A DNA stretch of 24,123 bases from Pseudomonadota bacterium (GTDB lineage: Bacteria; Pseudomonadota; Alphaproteobacteria; Rhizobiales; Methylopilaceae), in the NCBI GenBank assembly GCA_023430145.1, contig JAEZCD010000372.1, positions 1-24,123 of the forward strand, given 5' to 3'. The position numbers and the translations under genes were made by a program. Position 1 is the first letter of the stretch; the number at the start of each line of letters is the position of its first letter. The notes beneath the pieces are model-generated. The model was not told where the DNA came from. It ran no database searches and saw nothing but the letters and a program-made list of their open reading frames with translations. Positions 14,191 to 22,057 of the stretch are shown piece after piece.

Positions 14191-14964
14191 ATGTCCAGCC
14201 GCATCCGAGCCTTGGGCATGCTGGAGACGCTGGCTCGACATCCGGCCGGTCTCGCACCGCGCAAGCTGGCCGAACTCTTGGGTATCCCCCGCGCCGCCGC
14301 GGAACGGACGGTGCAGGGCCTGATCGAAAGCGGCTTCGTGTTCGGCACGCCGGACGGAACGGTGCGCCTCAGCGTCAAGCTCGCGGCATTGGGGCTCGCC
14401 TATCTCGGAACGAGCGGCATTACCGATCTCGTCCAGCCGATTCTCGACGATCTCGCCAAGCGAACCGGTGAGCTGGTGAGGCTCGCCGTCGTCGAGAGCG
14501 ATCACCTGACCTGGGTCGCCAAATCTCAGAGCGCGCAAAGCGGCCTGTTCTACGTGCCGCATGCCGAGACGGAGGTTTACCTCGCCGCCACCGCAAACGG
14601 GCAAGCCTGGCTCGCCAGCCTCGGCGACACCGAGGTCCAGGCCGTGGTGGAGAAGCAGGGTCTCCACCGCCCCGGTCTCGGACCGAATGCTCCGAAGACG
14701 ATGAAGCAGCTATTCGGCCAGATTCAGCGGGCGCGCGAGTTGGGCTATGCGTGCGTCACGGAGGCCTACGAGGCCGGGACCTCCGCCATGGCCGCTGCGA
14801 TTCTCAAACGGGGCGTGGGCACCCCGGTCGGGACGGTCAGCGTCGCGGGGCCGACGATAAGGATGACGCCGGAGCGCATGGCCGAGATCGCCCCCTGGCT
14901 TCAGGCGAGTGCGAACGAGCTCGGCGCTGCTGCGGCCTCGTCCCCCTTGTTCAGCTTGAACTGA
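14191..14964 (+). CDS. IclR family transcriptional regulator (second of tandem pair)
   Basis: Also exactly 257 residues. It aligns with the preceding IclR protein along its full length: both have GPNAPxTMxxL, a following ExGTSAxAxAxL segment, an AEVYLAAT or TEVYLAAT segment, and VAGPxIRMT near the end. The helix-turn-helix region (LAELLGIPRAAAERTVQGLI) has diverged more, notably AAAERT where the first has SATHRL. The gap between the genes is a single base, so the two are co-translated. It probably arose by duplication and may heterodimerise with the first or bind a different site. The effector is not known. It is the last gene before a 459-bp gene-free stretch. Confidence 0.93.
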   Translation: MSSRIRALGMLETLARHPAGLAPRKLAELLGIPRAAAERTVQGLIESGFVFGTPDGTVRLSVKLAALGLAYLGTSGITDLVQPILDDLAKRTGELVRLAVVESDHLTWVAKSQSAQSGLFYVPHAETEVYLAATANGQAWLASLGDTEVQAVVEKQGLHRPGLGPNAPKTMKQLFGQIQRARELGYACVTEAYEAGTSAMAAAILKRGVGTPVGTVSVAGPTIRMTPERMAEIAPWLQASANELGAAAASSPLFSLN

Positions 14965-15423
14965 ACTCGAATGCTGGAAGGCAGCTCGAACCTCCCCCGA
15001 TGCCGCTCGAACGCCGGGACACAGGCAGGCCCCGGATCACTGCGGTCCGATCAGTCTGCAAAAGCGCAGAAGGACGCGCTTCTTCAACAGCCTGCTAGTT
15101 GGAACTCTCGCGCCTCGTCTGCACGTGAGGCGCATTTCCGGCTCGGCTCGAAGGTCGAATCTCGATCTCTGGAGCACGAGCGGAACCGACGTGGCCGAGC
15201 CGCTTCACTGCCGTCGATCGAGAGAGAGCGTGCGCCAGCTCCTGCCTGTCCCGCTATTCATCGCGCTGATCCATTTCGAGATCCAACCTGCGACTTGAAG
15301 CGGATGGAACGAATTGAGAATGCGGTAGCGGGTGAATGGCTGTAGCGTACTCCGCTACCACGATTCCCTCGTATCGATCGCCATTGCCGGTGAGGGCGGC
15401 GCGGCGTCGCGCCTGCGCGGCGA
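14965..15423 (+). other. gene-free remnant region at the right end of the module
   Basis: No convincing gene on either strand: the one open frame (14971-15345) is low-complexity and matches nothing I recognise. It holds a hairpin GCGCCTC-n10-GAGGCGC (15111-15134) followed by ATTTCC, possibly the terminator of the iclR pair. At 15080-15099 there is CTTCTTCAACAGCCTGCTAG, which resembles the terminal repeat of some transposons. It ends with the tRNA-Met 3' end copy at 15350-15360. The stretch looks like eroded DNA. Confidence 0.45.
15350..15360 (+). repeat. putative attachment site copy 2
   Basis: CTCCGCTACCA, identical and in the same orientation as the tRNA-Met 3' end at 5843-5853. It is embedded in a compact dyad GTAGCG-TACTC-CGCTAC (15342-15358). 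With the tRNA it brackets the whole catabolic module. See the first copy for limits. Confidence 0.4.
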
Positions 15424-16086
15424 TCACGCCGTGCCGACGTGGACCATCAGGCCTGCGGCTCGCCACTCGGGCAGGCCGTCCTCGAGCCGGCGGGCGCGGA
15501 ATCCCTTCTTCCTGAGCGCCGCCACCGCCTCGAACGACATGATGCACCAGGGGCCGCGACAATAGGCGACGATCTCGCGGCCCGGCTCGAGCCCCCCGAG
15601 GCGCGCCTCGAGCTCGGGGAGGGGCACGTTGATCGCGCCCGGCAGATGTCCGAGCGCGTACTCGTCCGCCGGCCGCACATCGATGACGGTGACCTCGTCG
15701 AGGCGCGCCGCGAGCTCGGCACGGGAGACGGGCTCCATGTCGTCGCGGCGGTCGAACCAGCCCCTCACGACCCGCTCGACCTCGGCCGAGCGCCGCTCGG
15801 CGACCGCGCGGAGGGCGGCGAAGGCGGCTAGCACGCTCGCATCGGCGAGCCGGTAGTTCACGAACTTGCCGTCGCGCTCGGAGGCGACGAGGCCCGCGCG
15901 GCGCATCGCCTGCAGATGCTGCGAGACGTTGGCGACCGGCAAGGAGAGCTTGGCGGCGAGCGCTTCCACGCTGCGCGGTCCCTGCGCGAGGTGCTCGACC
16001 AGCTCTAGGCGCTGCGGGCTCCCGAACGCCTTCGCCACCTGGGCGAACTGCTCGTACAGCACCTGTTTCGGATGGGAGATTGACAC
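15424..16086 (-). CDS. ArsR family regulator fused to a rhodanese domain
   Basis: A 220-residue fusion. Residues about 10-95 form an ArsR/SmtB winged helix (FGSPQRLELVEHLAQGPRSV, then LSLPVANVSQHLQAMRRAGL, and the wing ASERDGKFVNYRLAD). Residues about 125-215 form a rhodanese domain (VTVIDVRPADEYALGHLPGA, then active-site loop AYCRGPWCIMS with two cysteines). The DNA-binding half has no cysteine, so metal or persulfide sensing by the usual ArsR thiols is not possible there; the rhodanese cysteine may sense sulfane sulfur instead. The start is GTG at 16084-16086 with a weak ribosome site. It diverges from an MFS transporter gene across an ArsR-type dyad. Confidence 0.9.
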   Translation of the reverse strand: MSISHPKQVLYEQFAQVAKAFGSPQRLELVEHLAQGPRSVEALAAKLSLPVANVSQHLQAMRRAGLVASERDGKFVNYRLADASVLAAFAALRAVAERRSAEVERVVRGWFDRRDDMEPVSRAELAARLDEVTVIDVRPADEYALGHLPGAINVPLPELEARLGGLEPGREIVAYCRGPWCIMSFEAVAALRKKGFRARRLEDGLPEWRAAGLMVHVGTA

Positions 16087-16107
16087 CGGCCGGAGCGCTC
16101 GCTAGGT

Positions 16108-16129
16108 CATTCAATATAGCAATTGAATG
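16108..16129. promoter_or_regulatory. ArsR-type operator between regulator and transporter
   Basis: Perfect 8-bp inverted repeat CATTCAAT, six bases, ATTGAATG. ATTC...GAAT dyads are typical ArsR/BigR-type sites. TATATT on the minus strand (16118-16113) within it would serve as a -10 for the regulator gene, so binding should repress it and probably the transporter too. Confidence 0.65.
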
Positions 16130-16174
16130 TCTTTAACACGCCGCCCTTCGTGCGGACAACAGCGTGATGTCCCG

Positions 16175-17380
16175 ATGCTGTCCCGCATGCACGGCCAGGT
16201 GCTGCTGCTTTCCGGCGCGCAGGCGCTGTTCCAGACCACCTCGGTCATGGTGATGACGGTGGGCGGGCTGGCGGGCGGCATGATCGCCGCGCGCCCCGAG
16301 CTGGCGACGATGCCGATCGCGGCGATGTTCCTCGGCACCGCCACGGCGACTTTCCCGGCCTCGATGTGGATGACGCGGGCCGGCAGGCGGGCCGGCTTCG
16401 TCGCCGGTGCCCTTCTCGGCGCGAGCGGGGGCGTGGCGGCGGCCGCCGGCATCTGGGCCGGCTCGCTGCTTCTCTTGTCGTTCGGCACCTTTCTCGTGGG
16501 CACCTACCAGGCCTTTGCGCAGTTCTACCGCTTCGCGGCCGGCGAGGTGGCCGACGCGGTGTTCCGGCCGCGCGCGATCTCGCTGGTGCTCGCCGGAGGC
16601 ATCGTCGCGGCCTTCGCCGGACCGACGGTCGGCCGCGTCGGCGCCGACCTCCTCGGCCCGGCCTATGCGGGGTCCTTCGTCCTGCTCGCGATCGTCTCGC
16701 TCGTGGCGGCGATGCTGCTTCTCGGCCTGCGCGTGCCAAAGCCCCCGCTCGCCGCGGGCGCAGCGGAAGCCGGGCGCCCGCTTTCGGCGATCCTCTCGCA
16801 GCCGGCCTACCTCGTGGCGCTGTTCGGCGCGGCGACCGGCTTCGGGGTCATGATCCTCGCCATGACGGCGACGCCGCTCGCGATGGCCCACCATCAGCAC
16901 GACCTGTCGGCCGCCGCCACCGTGATCCAGCTGCACGTGCTCGGCATGTTCCTGCCGTCCTTCTTCACCGGCTCGCTGATCGCCCGCTTCGGCGTGCTGC
17001 GGGTGATGCTCGCCGGCATCCTCGTTCTCGCCGGCCACGTCGTCATGACGCTGACGGGAACCCGCTTCGAGTCCTTCGCCGGCGCGCTCATCCTGCTCGG
17101 GATCGGCTGGAACTTCCTCTACATCGGCGGGACGACGCTGCTGACGACGACCTACACCGCCGCCGAGCGCGGGCGTGCCCAGGCGACCAACGACATGACC
17201 ATCTTCGCGGTCGGCCTCGCCTGCTCGTTCATGTCCGCCGCGCTGCTGCAGGTTCTCGGGTGGCAGCTGCTCAACCTCCTCTTGCTTCCCTGGCTCGCGC
17301 TCGCCGGCGCGTCACTGGTCTGGCTCGGGATGAGGCGCGGGCGCCGGGCGTCGCTTTCTCCCCTCGAGGCGTCGAGATGA
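16175..17380 (+). CDS. MFS family transporter
   Basis: A 401-residue major facilitator protein with about 12 hydrophobic helices. The first half carries a loop 2-3 motif (MWMTRAGRRAGFVAGALLGA), in the usual place of the DRxGRR signature. The second half has its internal equivalent (SLIARFGVLRVMLAGILVLA). The upstream in-frame ATG at 16127 falls inside the operator dyad and adds 16 polar residues, so I prefer the ATG at 16175; 16187 is also possible and none has a strong ribosome site. It diverges from the ArsR-rhodanese gene and is presumably controlled by it, suggesting export or uptake of a sulfur compound or toxic ion. The substrate is not predictable. Confidence 0.88.
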   Translation: MLSRMHGQVLLLSGAQALFQTTSVMVMTVGGLAGGMIAARPELATMPIAAMFLGTATATFPASMWMTRAGRRAGFVAGALLGASGGVAAAAGIWAGSLLLLSFGTFLVGTYQAFAQFYRFAAGEVADAVFRPRAISLVLAGGIVAAFAGPTVGRVGADLLGPAYAGSFVLLAIVSLVAAMLLLGLRVPKPPLAAGAAEAGRPLSAILSQPAYLVALFGAATGFGVMILAMTATPLAMAHHQHDLSAAATVIQLHVLGMFLPSFFTGSLIARFGVLRVMLAGILVLAGHVVMTLTGTRFESFAGALILLGIGWNFLYIGGTTLLTTTYTAAERGRAQATNDMTIFAVGLACSFMSAALLQVLGWQLLNLLLLPWLALAGASLVWLGMRRGRRASLSPLEASR

Positions 17381-17434
17381 GCGAGCCGGCCCTCTCCAGT
17401 TGACGACCTCGGTCGCCGCGGCTTGCAGGACACC

Positions 17435-19006
17435 TCATTCAGGGCGGGTGATCACGAAGTCCGTCGGCGGCACCCGGGCCGCGCAGCTCGTGTCCACCGC
17501 ATCGAGAATCTCGAAGAAGTCACGGACGATGGCCTGCGCACATGCTTGGGCGGCGGGCGAGGGGCTCCCGAAGGCAACATGCGCGATGTTCGGGATATCG
17601 ACGACGGTCGCGTTCGGCAGCGTCCGCGCCACCAGGGGACCGAACGAGGGCGCGGTCTGGGCATCGTATTGCGAGGCGATGACGAGCGTCGGGATGGAGC
17701 TCGCCGTGGCCTCGCGGATGCTGCGCTCGACCGGCGGCACGCCCCACGCCTCGCAGTTGGAGCGCATGAACTGCAGGTTCGGCGCATTCCTGTAGATCGA
17801 GCGCGGAAAGCCCGGGAACGCGCGTTCTCCCGCCGCCTCGACATCCTGTTCGGTCTCGTAGGGGACCCACTCGCCGCAGGAGACGCCGTAGAAGAGGCCG
17901 TTGCCGAGGACGCCGATGCCGGCTTGATCGAGCCGCGGCGCTGCCCAGCCCGCCGCGATGCGCGTCGCGTCCCCCCGATCGAGGGCATCGATGGCCGCGG
18001 GAACCTCCGCGGCCATGTGCGTTCCCGGCGACACCGCCCACTGCATGAGCATGCCGCCGCTGATCGTCACGTTCACCGGCCCGGCGACCCCAGGCACGCT
18101 CACCGCGACGGTTCGCGGGCTCGCCTCGAACCGCTGCACGAGACGCCGGAACGTGGCGCCGATGTCGCCATAGCGCTCGCGGCACGGAGGCTGTGCGCCG
18201 CAGGCGCGGAACACCGCCCCGATCCCCTCGCCGGCGCTCGTCCACGCCGCGACGCCGCCGGCGAGCGGAGGCGGGAAGACGCCGTCGAGGCCGACCGCGC
18301 GGATGCCGTCCGGGTGCCGCCGCATATAGGTGAGGGCGAGATCGGTCCCGTAGGAGATCGCGAAGAGGTTCCACTGCGGGATGCCGAGCGCGAGGCGCAG
18401 ATCCTCGAGATCGTCGGCGCTCTCGAGCGTGTTGAAGGCCCCGAGATCGGCACCGAGCGCATCCAGCCGGCGCCGGCAGTCACGGGTCGCCTCGGCGTAG
18501 AGGCGCCCGGTCTCGGCCGCGTTGAAGGGCCTGTCGAGCGTCTCTTCCGCGAAACGATCGACCTGCGGGCAGCCGAGGCTCGGCCGAGCCTTGTAGGTCC
18601 CTCGTTGCGACATGAAGACGACGTCGCGATCGCGGTTCAGGGCGCCGGCCAGCGCCATCGGGATCTCGATGATCGCGTCGTCGCCCGGGCCGCCGGCCAG
18701 CCAGACGATCGGATCGGCCTTCTTGTTCGGGGAGGCCGCCGGGACGATCGCCACCGAGAGCGCGATCGTGCGCCCGCTCGGCCGTCTGCGGTTCTCGGGC
18801 ACGGTGAGCAGCCCGCAGCGCGCCGTCTCGAGCTCGGGGATCGGGGCCGGCGTCTTCGGGCAAGGGCCGCTCTGGAAGCGGGAGGCAGGCTCGGCGGCTG
18901 CGGCGGGAAGGCTCGCGAGCAGTCCGGCGAGGGCGAGCGGAGCCAGTCCGATGGCGACGCGGGATAACGGCCCGCCTGTCCAGCGATTCGATCGCGCCGA
19001 TCGCAT
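17435..19006 (-). CDS. exported alpha/beta hydrolase, S33 tripeptidyl-aminopeptidase-like
   Basis: A 523-residue exported enzyme. The signal peptide is RVAIGLAPLALAGLLASLPA with a probable AAA-E cleavage near residue 39. The catalytic triad is likely S218 in FAISYGTDLA, D448 in ASQYDAQ and H476 in IPNIAHVAFG; the oxyanion loop is LAGGPGDD (103-110). This arrangement, with a helical cap and C-terminal TAP-like domain, matches the S33 prolyl/tripeptidyl aminopeptidase group, though the nucleophile elbow is A-x-S-x-G rather than G-x-S-x-G. Eight or more cysteines suggest periplasmic disulfides. The start at 19004-19006 follows GGAGG at 11 bases; a longer open frame upstream overlaps the cold-shock gene and is rejected. 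It may be a peptidase or an esterase. Confidence 0.87.
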   Translation of the reverse strand: MRSARSNRWTGGPLSRVAIGLAPLALAGLLASLPAAAAEPASRFQSGPCPKTPAPIPELETARCGLLTVPENRRRPSGRTIALSVAIVPAASPNKKADPIVWLAGGPGDDAIIEIPMALAGALNRDRDVVFMSQRGTYKARPSLGCPQVDRFAEETLDRPFNAAETGRLYAEATRDCRRRLDALGADLGAFNTLESADDLEDLRLALGIPQWNLFAISYGTDLALTYMRRHPDGIRAVGLDGVFPPPLAGGVAAWTSAGEGIGAVFRACGAQPPCRERYGDIGATFRRLVQRFEASPRTVAVSVPGVAGPVNVTISGGMLMQWAVSPGTHMAAEVPAAIDALDRGDATRIAAGWAAPRLDQAGIGVLGNGLFYGVSCGEWVPYETEQDVEAAGERAFPGFPRSIYRNAPNLQFMRSNCEAWGVPPVERSIREATASSIPTLVIASQYDAQTAPSFGPLVARTLPNATVVDIPNIAHVAFGSPSPAAQACAQAIVRDFFEILDAVDTSCAARVPPTDFVITRPE

Positions 19007-19071
19007 CGACAGATCCGCCTCCGACTTTTCGAGATCGTTGGGATAGGGGAGTGCCGCGTCGAACAAGCGGA

Positions 19072-19095
19072 GCCCGGCCGAGCGAGCGGCCGGGC
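19072..19095 (-). terminator. hairpin downstream of the cold-shock gene
   Basis: GCCCGGCCG-n6-CGGCCGGGC, a perfect 9-bp GC stem, 56 bases after the cold-shock stop on the minus strand and before the hydrolase start. It is followed by TCCGCTTGTTCG, only weakly T-rich. A terminator is the simplest reading. Confidence 0.5.
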
Positions 19096-19151
19096 GCCTT
19101 TCAGCGGCAGAACAAGTCCGTTGGCGGGCGGCGCAGACCGCCCGGAGCCGG

Positions 19152-19361
19152 CTAGACCGCGCGCAGATTGGTCGCGTTCGGCTTGCCCTTCCTCGGGTCC
19201 ATCTTGGTCTCGAACGAGACCTTCTGGCCCTCCTGCAGGCCGCGCATTCCCGAGCGCTCGACTTCCGAGATGTGCACGAAGACGTCGGCGCCGCCCCCGT
19301 CGGGCGCGATGAAGCCAAACCCCTTGTCAGTGGCGAAGAATTTCACTGTTCCGGTAGGCAT
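19152..19361 (-). CDS. cspA: cold-shock domain protein (CspA family)
   Basis: A 69-residue single-domain protein, the normal length for this family. RNP1 is KGFGFIAP and RNP2 is VFVHIS, the aromatic surface that binds single-stranded RNA and DNA. It ends in GKPNATNLRAV, as is usual in alphaproteobacterial Csp proteins. Its role is RNA chaperone activity and transcription antitermination, at low temperature or constitutively. The ATG at 19359-19361 has AAGGA eight bases upstream. The open frame extends far upstream (to 20378) without any real protein similarity, and I reject that. The specific paralogue number cannot be assigned. Confidence 0.96.
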   Translation of the reverse strand: MPTGTVKFFATDKGFGFIAPDGGGADVFVHISEVERSGMRGLQEGQKVSFETKMDPRKGKPNATNLRAV

Positions 19362-19652
19362 GCTGGCGTCCTTGGATGATGGCCAACCCAGAAGAGGTGG
19401 CTTCTCGCACTCTAACACATATGGCGGAAGAAAGTCCGCCTGCGGCGCCCGGGTGTCGACAATGCGTTCGACCGGCGCCGGAAGCTCTCCCATAGACCGC
19501 CGACCGCCGCTCGGGGCCGGACGCAACAGGCGCATCCGGAGGCGGCCCACATGTCCGCGCGCAAGCGCTACCTTGGCGCGCGGCGCGCGGCCCGTATATC
19601 GTCCCGAACGCGTGGCGCGGCCAACGCGCCGCCGAACACCCGGGAGGAATCG
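19362..19652. other. intergenic region between cspA and the divergent secreted-protein gene
   Basis: 291 bp without a gene. Next to the cold-shock start it holds an AT-richer patch (near 19425, including CATATG) that probably contains the csp promoter and leader, but I cannot fix a -35/-10 pair. Nothing resembling an RNA gene was seen. Confidence 0.4.
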
Positions 19653-20048
19653 ATGACGCGTATCGGCAGGACGACGACCGCCTTTTCGGCCGCCCTGGTC
19701 CTCTCCACCGCCATGGCCCTCTGGTCGGCGTCGGCGCGGGCGGACTCCAACGGCCTGCCCGGCAAGCTCGTCGGCTTCGAGCATAATGACGACTCCTCCG
19801 ACGATTTCGGCCTGCGCGAGGGACGCGTGTTCGTCGAGGAGGAGGGCGGCACGATCCGCGGCTATTCCTGGGGTTCGTCGCTGTGCCCGAACCGGACGCT
19901 GAGCACTGCGCAGCTCGAGTTCCTGCTCCGCGCCATGGAGGCGAAGTGGGTGGTGCTGCCCTATTTCAAGGTCGGCAACGGCGCCACCCGCTGCCTGGTG
20001 TCGTTCGGGTTCGCGCGCAAGGGCTATGTGGACGACGTGAGCAAATAG
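19653..20048 (+). CDS. secreted hypothetical protein
   Basis: A 131-residue exported protein with signal peptide (MTRIGRTTTAFSAALVLSTA, cleavage ARA-D near residue 33). The mature part has two cysteines (SSLCPNRT and TRCLVSFG), likely one disulfide, and a soluble beta-rich pattern: GKLVGFEHNDDSSDDFGLRE, GRVFVEEEGGTIRGYSWGSS, WVVLPYFKVGNG. No known family is recognised. GGGAGGA lies five bases before the ATG at 19653; an earlier in-frame ATG (19551) is unsupported. A strong hairpin follows 22 bases after the stop, so it is likely a single-gene unit. Function unknown. Confidence 0.8.
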   Translation: MTRIGRTTTAFSAALVLSTAMALWSASARADSNGLPGKLVGFEHNDDSSDDFGLREGRVFVEEEGGTIRGYSWGSSLCPNRTLSTAQLEFLLRAMEAKWVVLPYFKVGNGATRCLVSFGFARKGYVDDVSK

Positions 20049-20070
20049 CGGCCCGAGAGGGCGAAGCAAC

Positions 20071-20095
20071 CGCCGGCTCGGGTGACGAGCCGGCG
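20071..20095 (+). terminator. hairpin after the secreted-protein gene
   Basis: CGCCGGCTCG-n5-CGAGCCGGCG, a perfect 10-bp stem 22 bases downstream of the stop codon. No T-run follows. It separates the small gene from the sulfatase gene. Confidence 0.5.
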
Positions 20096-20304
20096 CCGGG
20101 GCGCATCCGAGCCGCCGCCGACGGTCCGGCCGGACATCGATCGGAGCACTGGAATCGCGCCGCGGCCGGGCGGCGCGCGAGCGTGCGCATTCTCCCTCCG
20201 TCGACGAAGCCACTGTTACGCTCGAGGTGTATATCGATGCGCGTCGACCGCGCCGCAACCGCCGGCGCGGCGCACCGCGACCATGCGGAACACGGGAGAA
20301 AAAC

Positions 20305-21966
20305 TTGAGGGACAAGCTCATCGCCCTGGGCCTCGCCGCGACCGCGTCGCTCATGACGGCGGCGGCAATGCCGGCCATGTCGGCCGACAGGCCGAATATC
20401 GTCGTCCTGATGACCGACGATACCGGCTGGAACGATTTCGGCGCCTATTCGGGCGGCGGGGTGGCGCTCGGCCATCCGACGCCGAGCGTCGACCGCATGG
20501 CGAAGGAGGGCGCCACCTTCACGAGCTGGTACGGCCAGGCGAGCTGCACGGCCGGCCGCGCCTCGTTCATCACCGGCCGCATCCCGATCCGCTCGGCGCT
20601 TTCCATCGTCGTCACGCCGGGCGACCGGAACTATCTGCGCAAGGAGACGCCGACGATCGCCGAGTTCTTCCAGAAGAACGGCTATTCGACCTATTTCTCC
20701 GGCAAGTGGCACCTCGGGGACAAGCCGGATTCCTACCCGATCGAGCACGGCTTCGACGAGATGAAGCATTTCGCCGCCTATTATGCCGGCGTCTATGCCT
20801 ACACCGACACCTCGAACGCCTTCCACCCCTGGTTCCCGGACTACAATCCCGAGTTCAAGAAGCTCTACGACAACATCGTCAATGTCGGCGAATGGGAGGG
20901 CGTCGCCGGCCAGCCGGCCAAGCGCACCGGCACCATCGACTACGCCTACATGGCGACCTTCGATGTCCGCCAGACGGATTCGGCCATCGACTACATCAAG
21001 AAGAACGCCAAGGCGGCAAAGCCTTTCTTCATGGATGTCAACTTCCTGAAGATGCACAATCCGACAAACCCGTCGCCGGAGTTCAAGGGCAAGTCGCGGC
21101 TCGGCAACTATTCCGACTCGCTGATGGAGCTCGACCACAATATCGGCCGCATCATGGAGGCGATCCGCGCCGAGGCGCCGAACACGATCGTCATCCTGAC
21201 GGCCGACAACGGCGCCTGGCAGGACGCCTATCCGGACGCCGGCACGACGCCCTTCCGCGGCGAGAAGGGGTCCGCTTTCGAGGGCGGCTGGCGGGTGCCC
21301 GGCATCATGTGGTGGCCCGGCAAGATCGCCGCCGACTCCCGCTACCACGAGATGATGTCACACATCGACCTGTGGGCGACGCTCGCCAAGATGGTCGGCC
21401 TCACGCCGCCGCCGCACGAATGGGTCGGCGACGACGGCAAGCCGATCTACTTCGACAGCATCGACAACAGCGCCTACATCCTCGGCCAGTCGCCGCATTC
21501 GGCCCGCACCTCGTGGGTCTATATCGACGGCGAGGTCTATCAGGGCATCCGCGCCGACGTCGGCGGCGATCCCGACGCGCCGTGGCGCAACATCGCCTGG
21601 AAGTACCTCTACACGGCCAAGGACTCCTGGCTCGGGCCGGAGCAGAACCTCGGCTCGATCGGCGCCCTCTACAACCTCACCATGGACCCGTTCGAGAAGT
21701 ACGACATGATCTTCAACGGGGCGCAGGCGATGCGGGCGCTGACGACCTCGCCGGGCCGCTATTCCGGGCAGGACAATGGCTGGGCGGCGGCCTTGATCGG
21801 CGCGGCGCAGCTCGCCTTCAACGAGACAATCATCAAGTTCCCGAGCATCACCCGCGTGCCGGGCGGCGCCTCGACCGATCTCGTGCCAAACCTGCAATAT
21901 CCGGACAACCCGCTGCCGCTCCTGAAGAACCTCCCGGCGCTGCCGCCGGGCTCCACCGGCGGCTAG
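20305..21966 (+). CDS. exported sulfatase (alkaline-phosphatase superfamily)
   Basis: A 553-residue type I sulfatase with signal peptide (MRDKLIALGLAATASLMTAA, cleavage MSA-D near residue 27). The metal-binding DD is D38-D39 in MTDDTGW. The formylglycine precursor is C81 in ASCTAGRASFITGR, the C-x-[PA]-x-R form. K134 and H136 lie in SGKWHLGD, H251 in MHNP, and D301-N302 in TADNGAW. It would hydrolyse a sulfate ester in the periplasm after conversion of C81 by a formylglycine-generating enzyme, not seen in this window. Start TTG (20305-20307) is chosen because GGGAG lies six bases upstream and it yields a proper signal peptide; an ATG at 20227 would put 26 arginine-rich residues before it. Substrate unknown; an arylsulfatase is the default guess. 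Confidence 0.92.
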   Translation: MRDKLIALGLAATASLMTAAAMPAMSADRPNIVVLMTDDTGWNDFGAYSGGGVALGHPTPSVDRMAKEGATFTSWYGQASCTAGRASFITGRIPIRSALSIVVTPGDRNYLRKETPTIAEFFQKNGYSTYFSGKWHLGDKPDSYPIEHGFDEMKHFAAYYAGVYAYTDTSNAFHPWFPDYNPEFKKLYDNIVNVGEWEGVAGQPAKRTGTIDYAYMATFDVRQTDSAIDYIKKNAKAAKPFFMDVNFLKMHNPTNPSPEFKGKSRLGNYSDSLMELDHNIGRIMEAIRAEAPNTIVILTADNGAWQDAYPDAGTTPFRGEKGSAFEGGWRVPGIMWWPGKIAADSRYHEMMSHIDLWATLAKMVGLTPPPHEWVGDDGKPIYFDSIDNSAYILGQSPHSARTSWVYIDGEVYQGIRADVGGDPDAPWRNIAWKYLYTAKDSWLGPEQNLGSIGALYNLTMDPFEKYDMIFNGAQAMRALTTSPGRYSGQDNGWAAALIGAAQLAFNETIIKFPSITRVPGGASTDLVPNLQYPDNPLPLLKNLPALPPGSTGG

Positions 21967-22057
21967 CCGTAGCGGGGGGACCGCCCTAGCTTTCGAGCCG
22001 AACTCTTGGCGGGCGCGTCCGCGCGTCCGCCGGCGCCGAACGAAGGGCGAGCCGCGC

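Noticed and set aside
16127..16174. Upstream ATG for the MFS transporter
   Set aside because: It lies within the operator dyad, has no ribosome site and adds polar residues before the first membrane helix.
19362..20378. Long minus-strand extension of the cold-shock frame
   Set aside because: Only the last 69 codons encode a recognisable protein. The rest is low-complexity sequence opposite the 19653 secreted-protein gene and reaching into the sulfatase 5' region.
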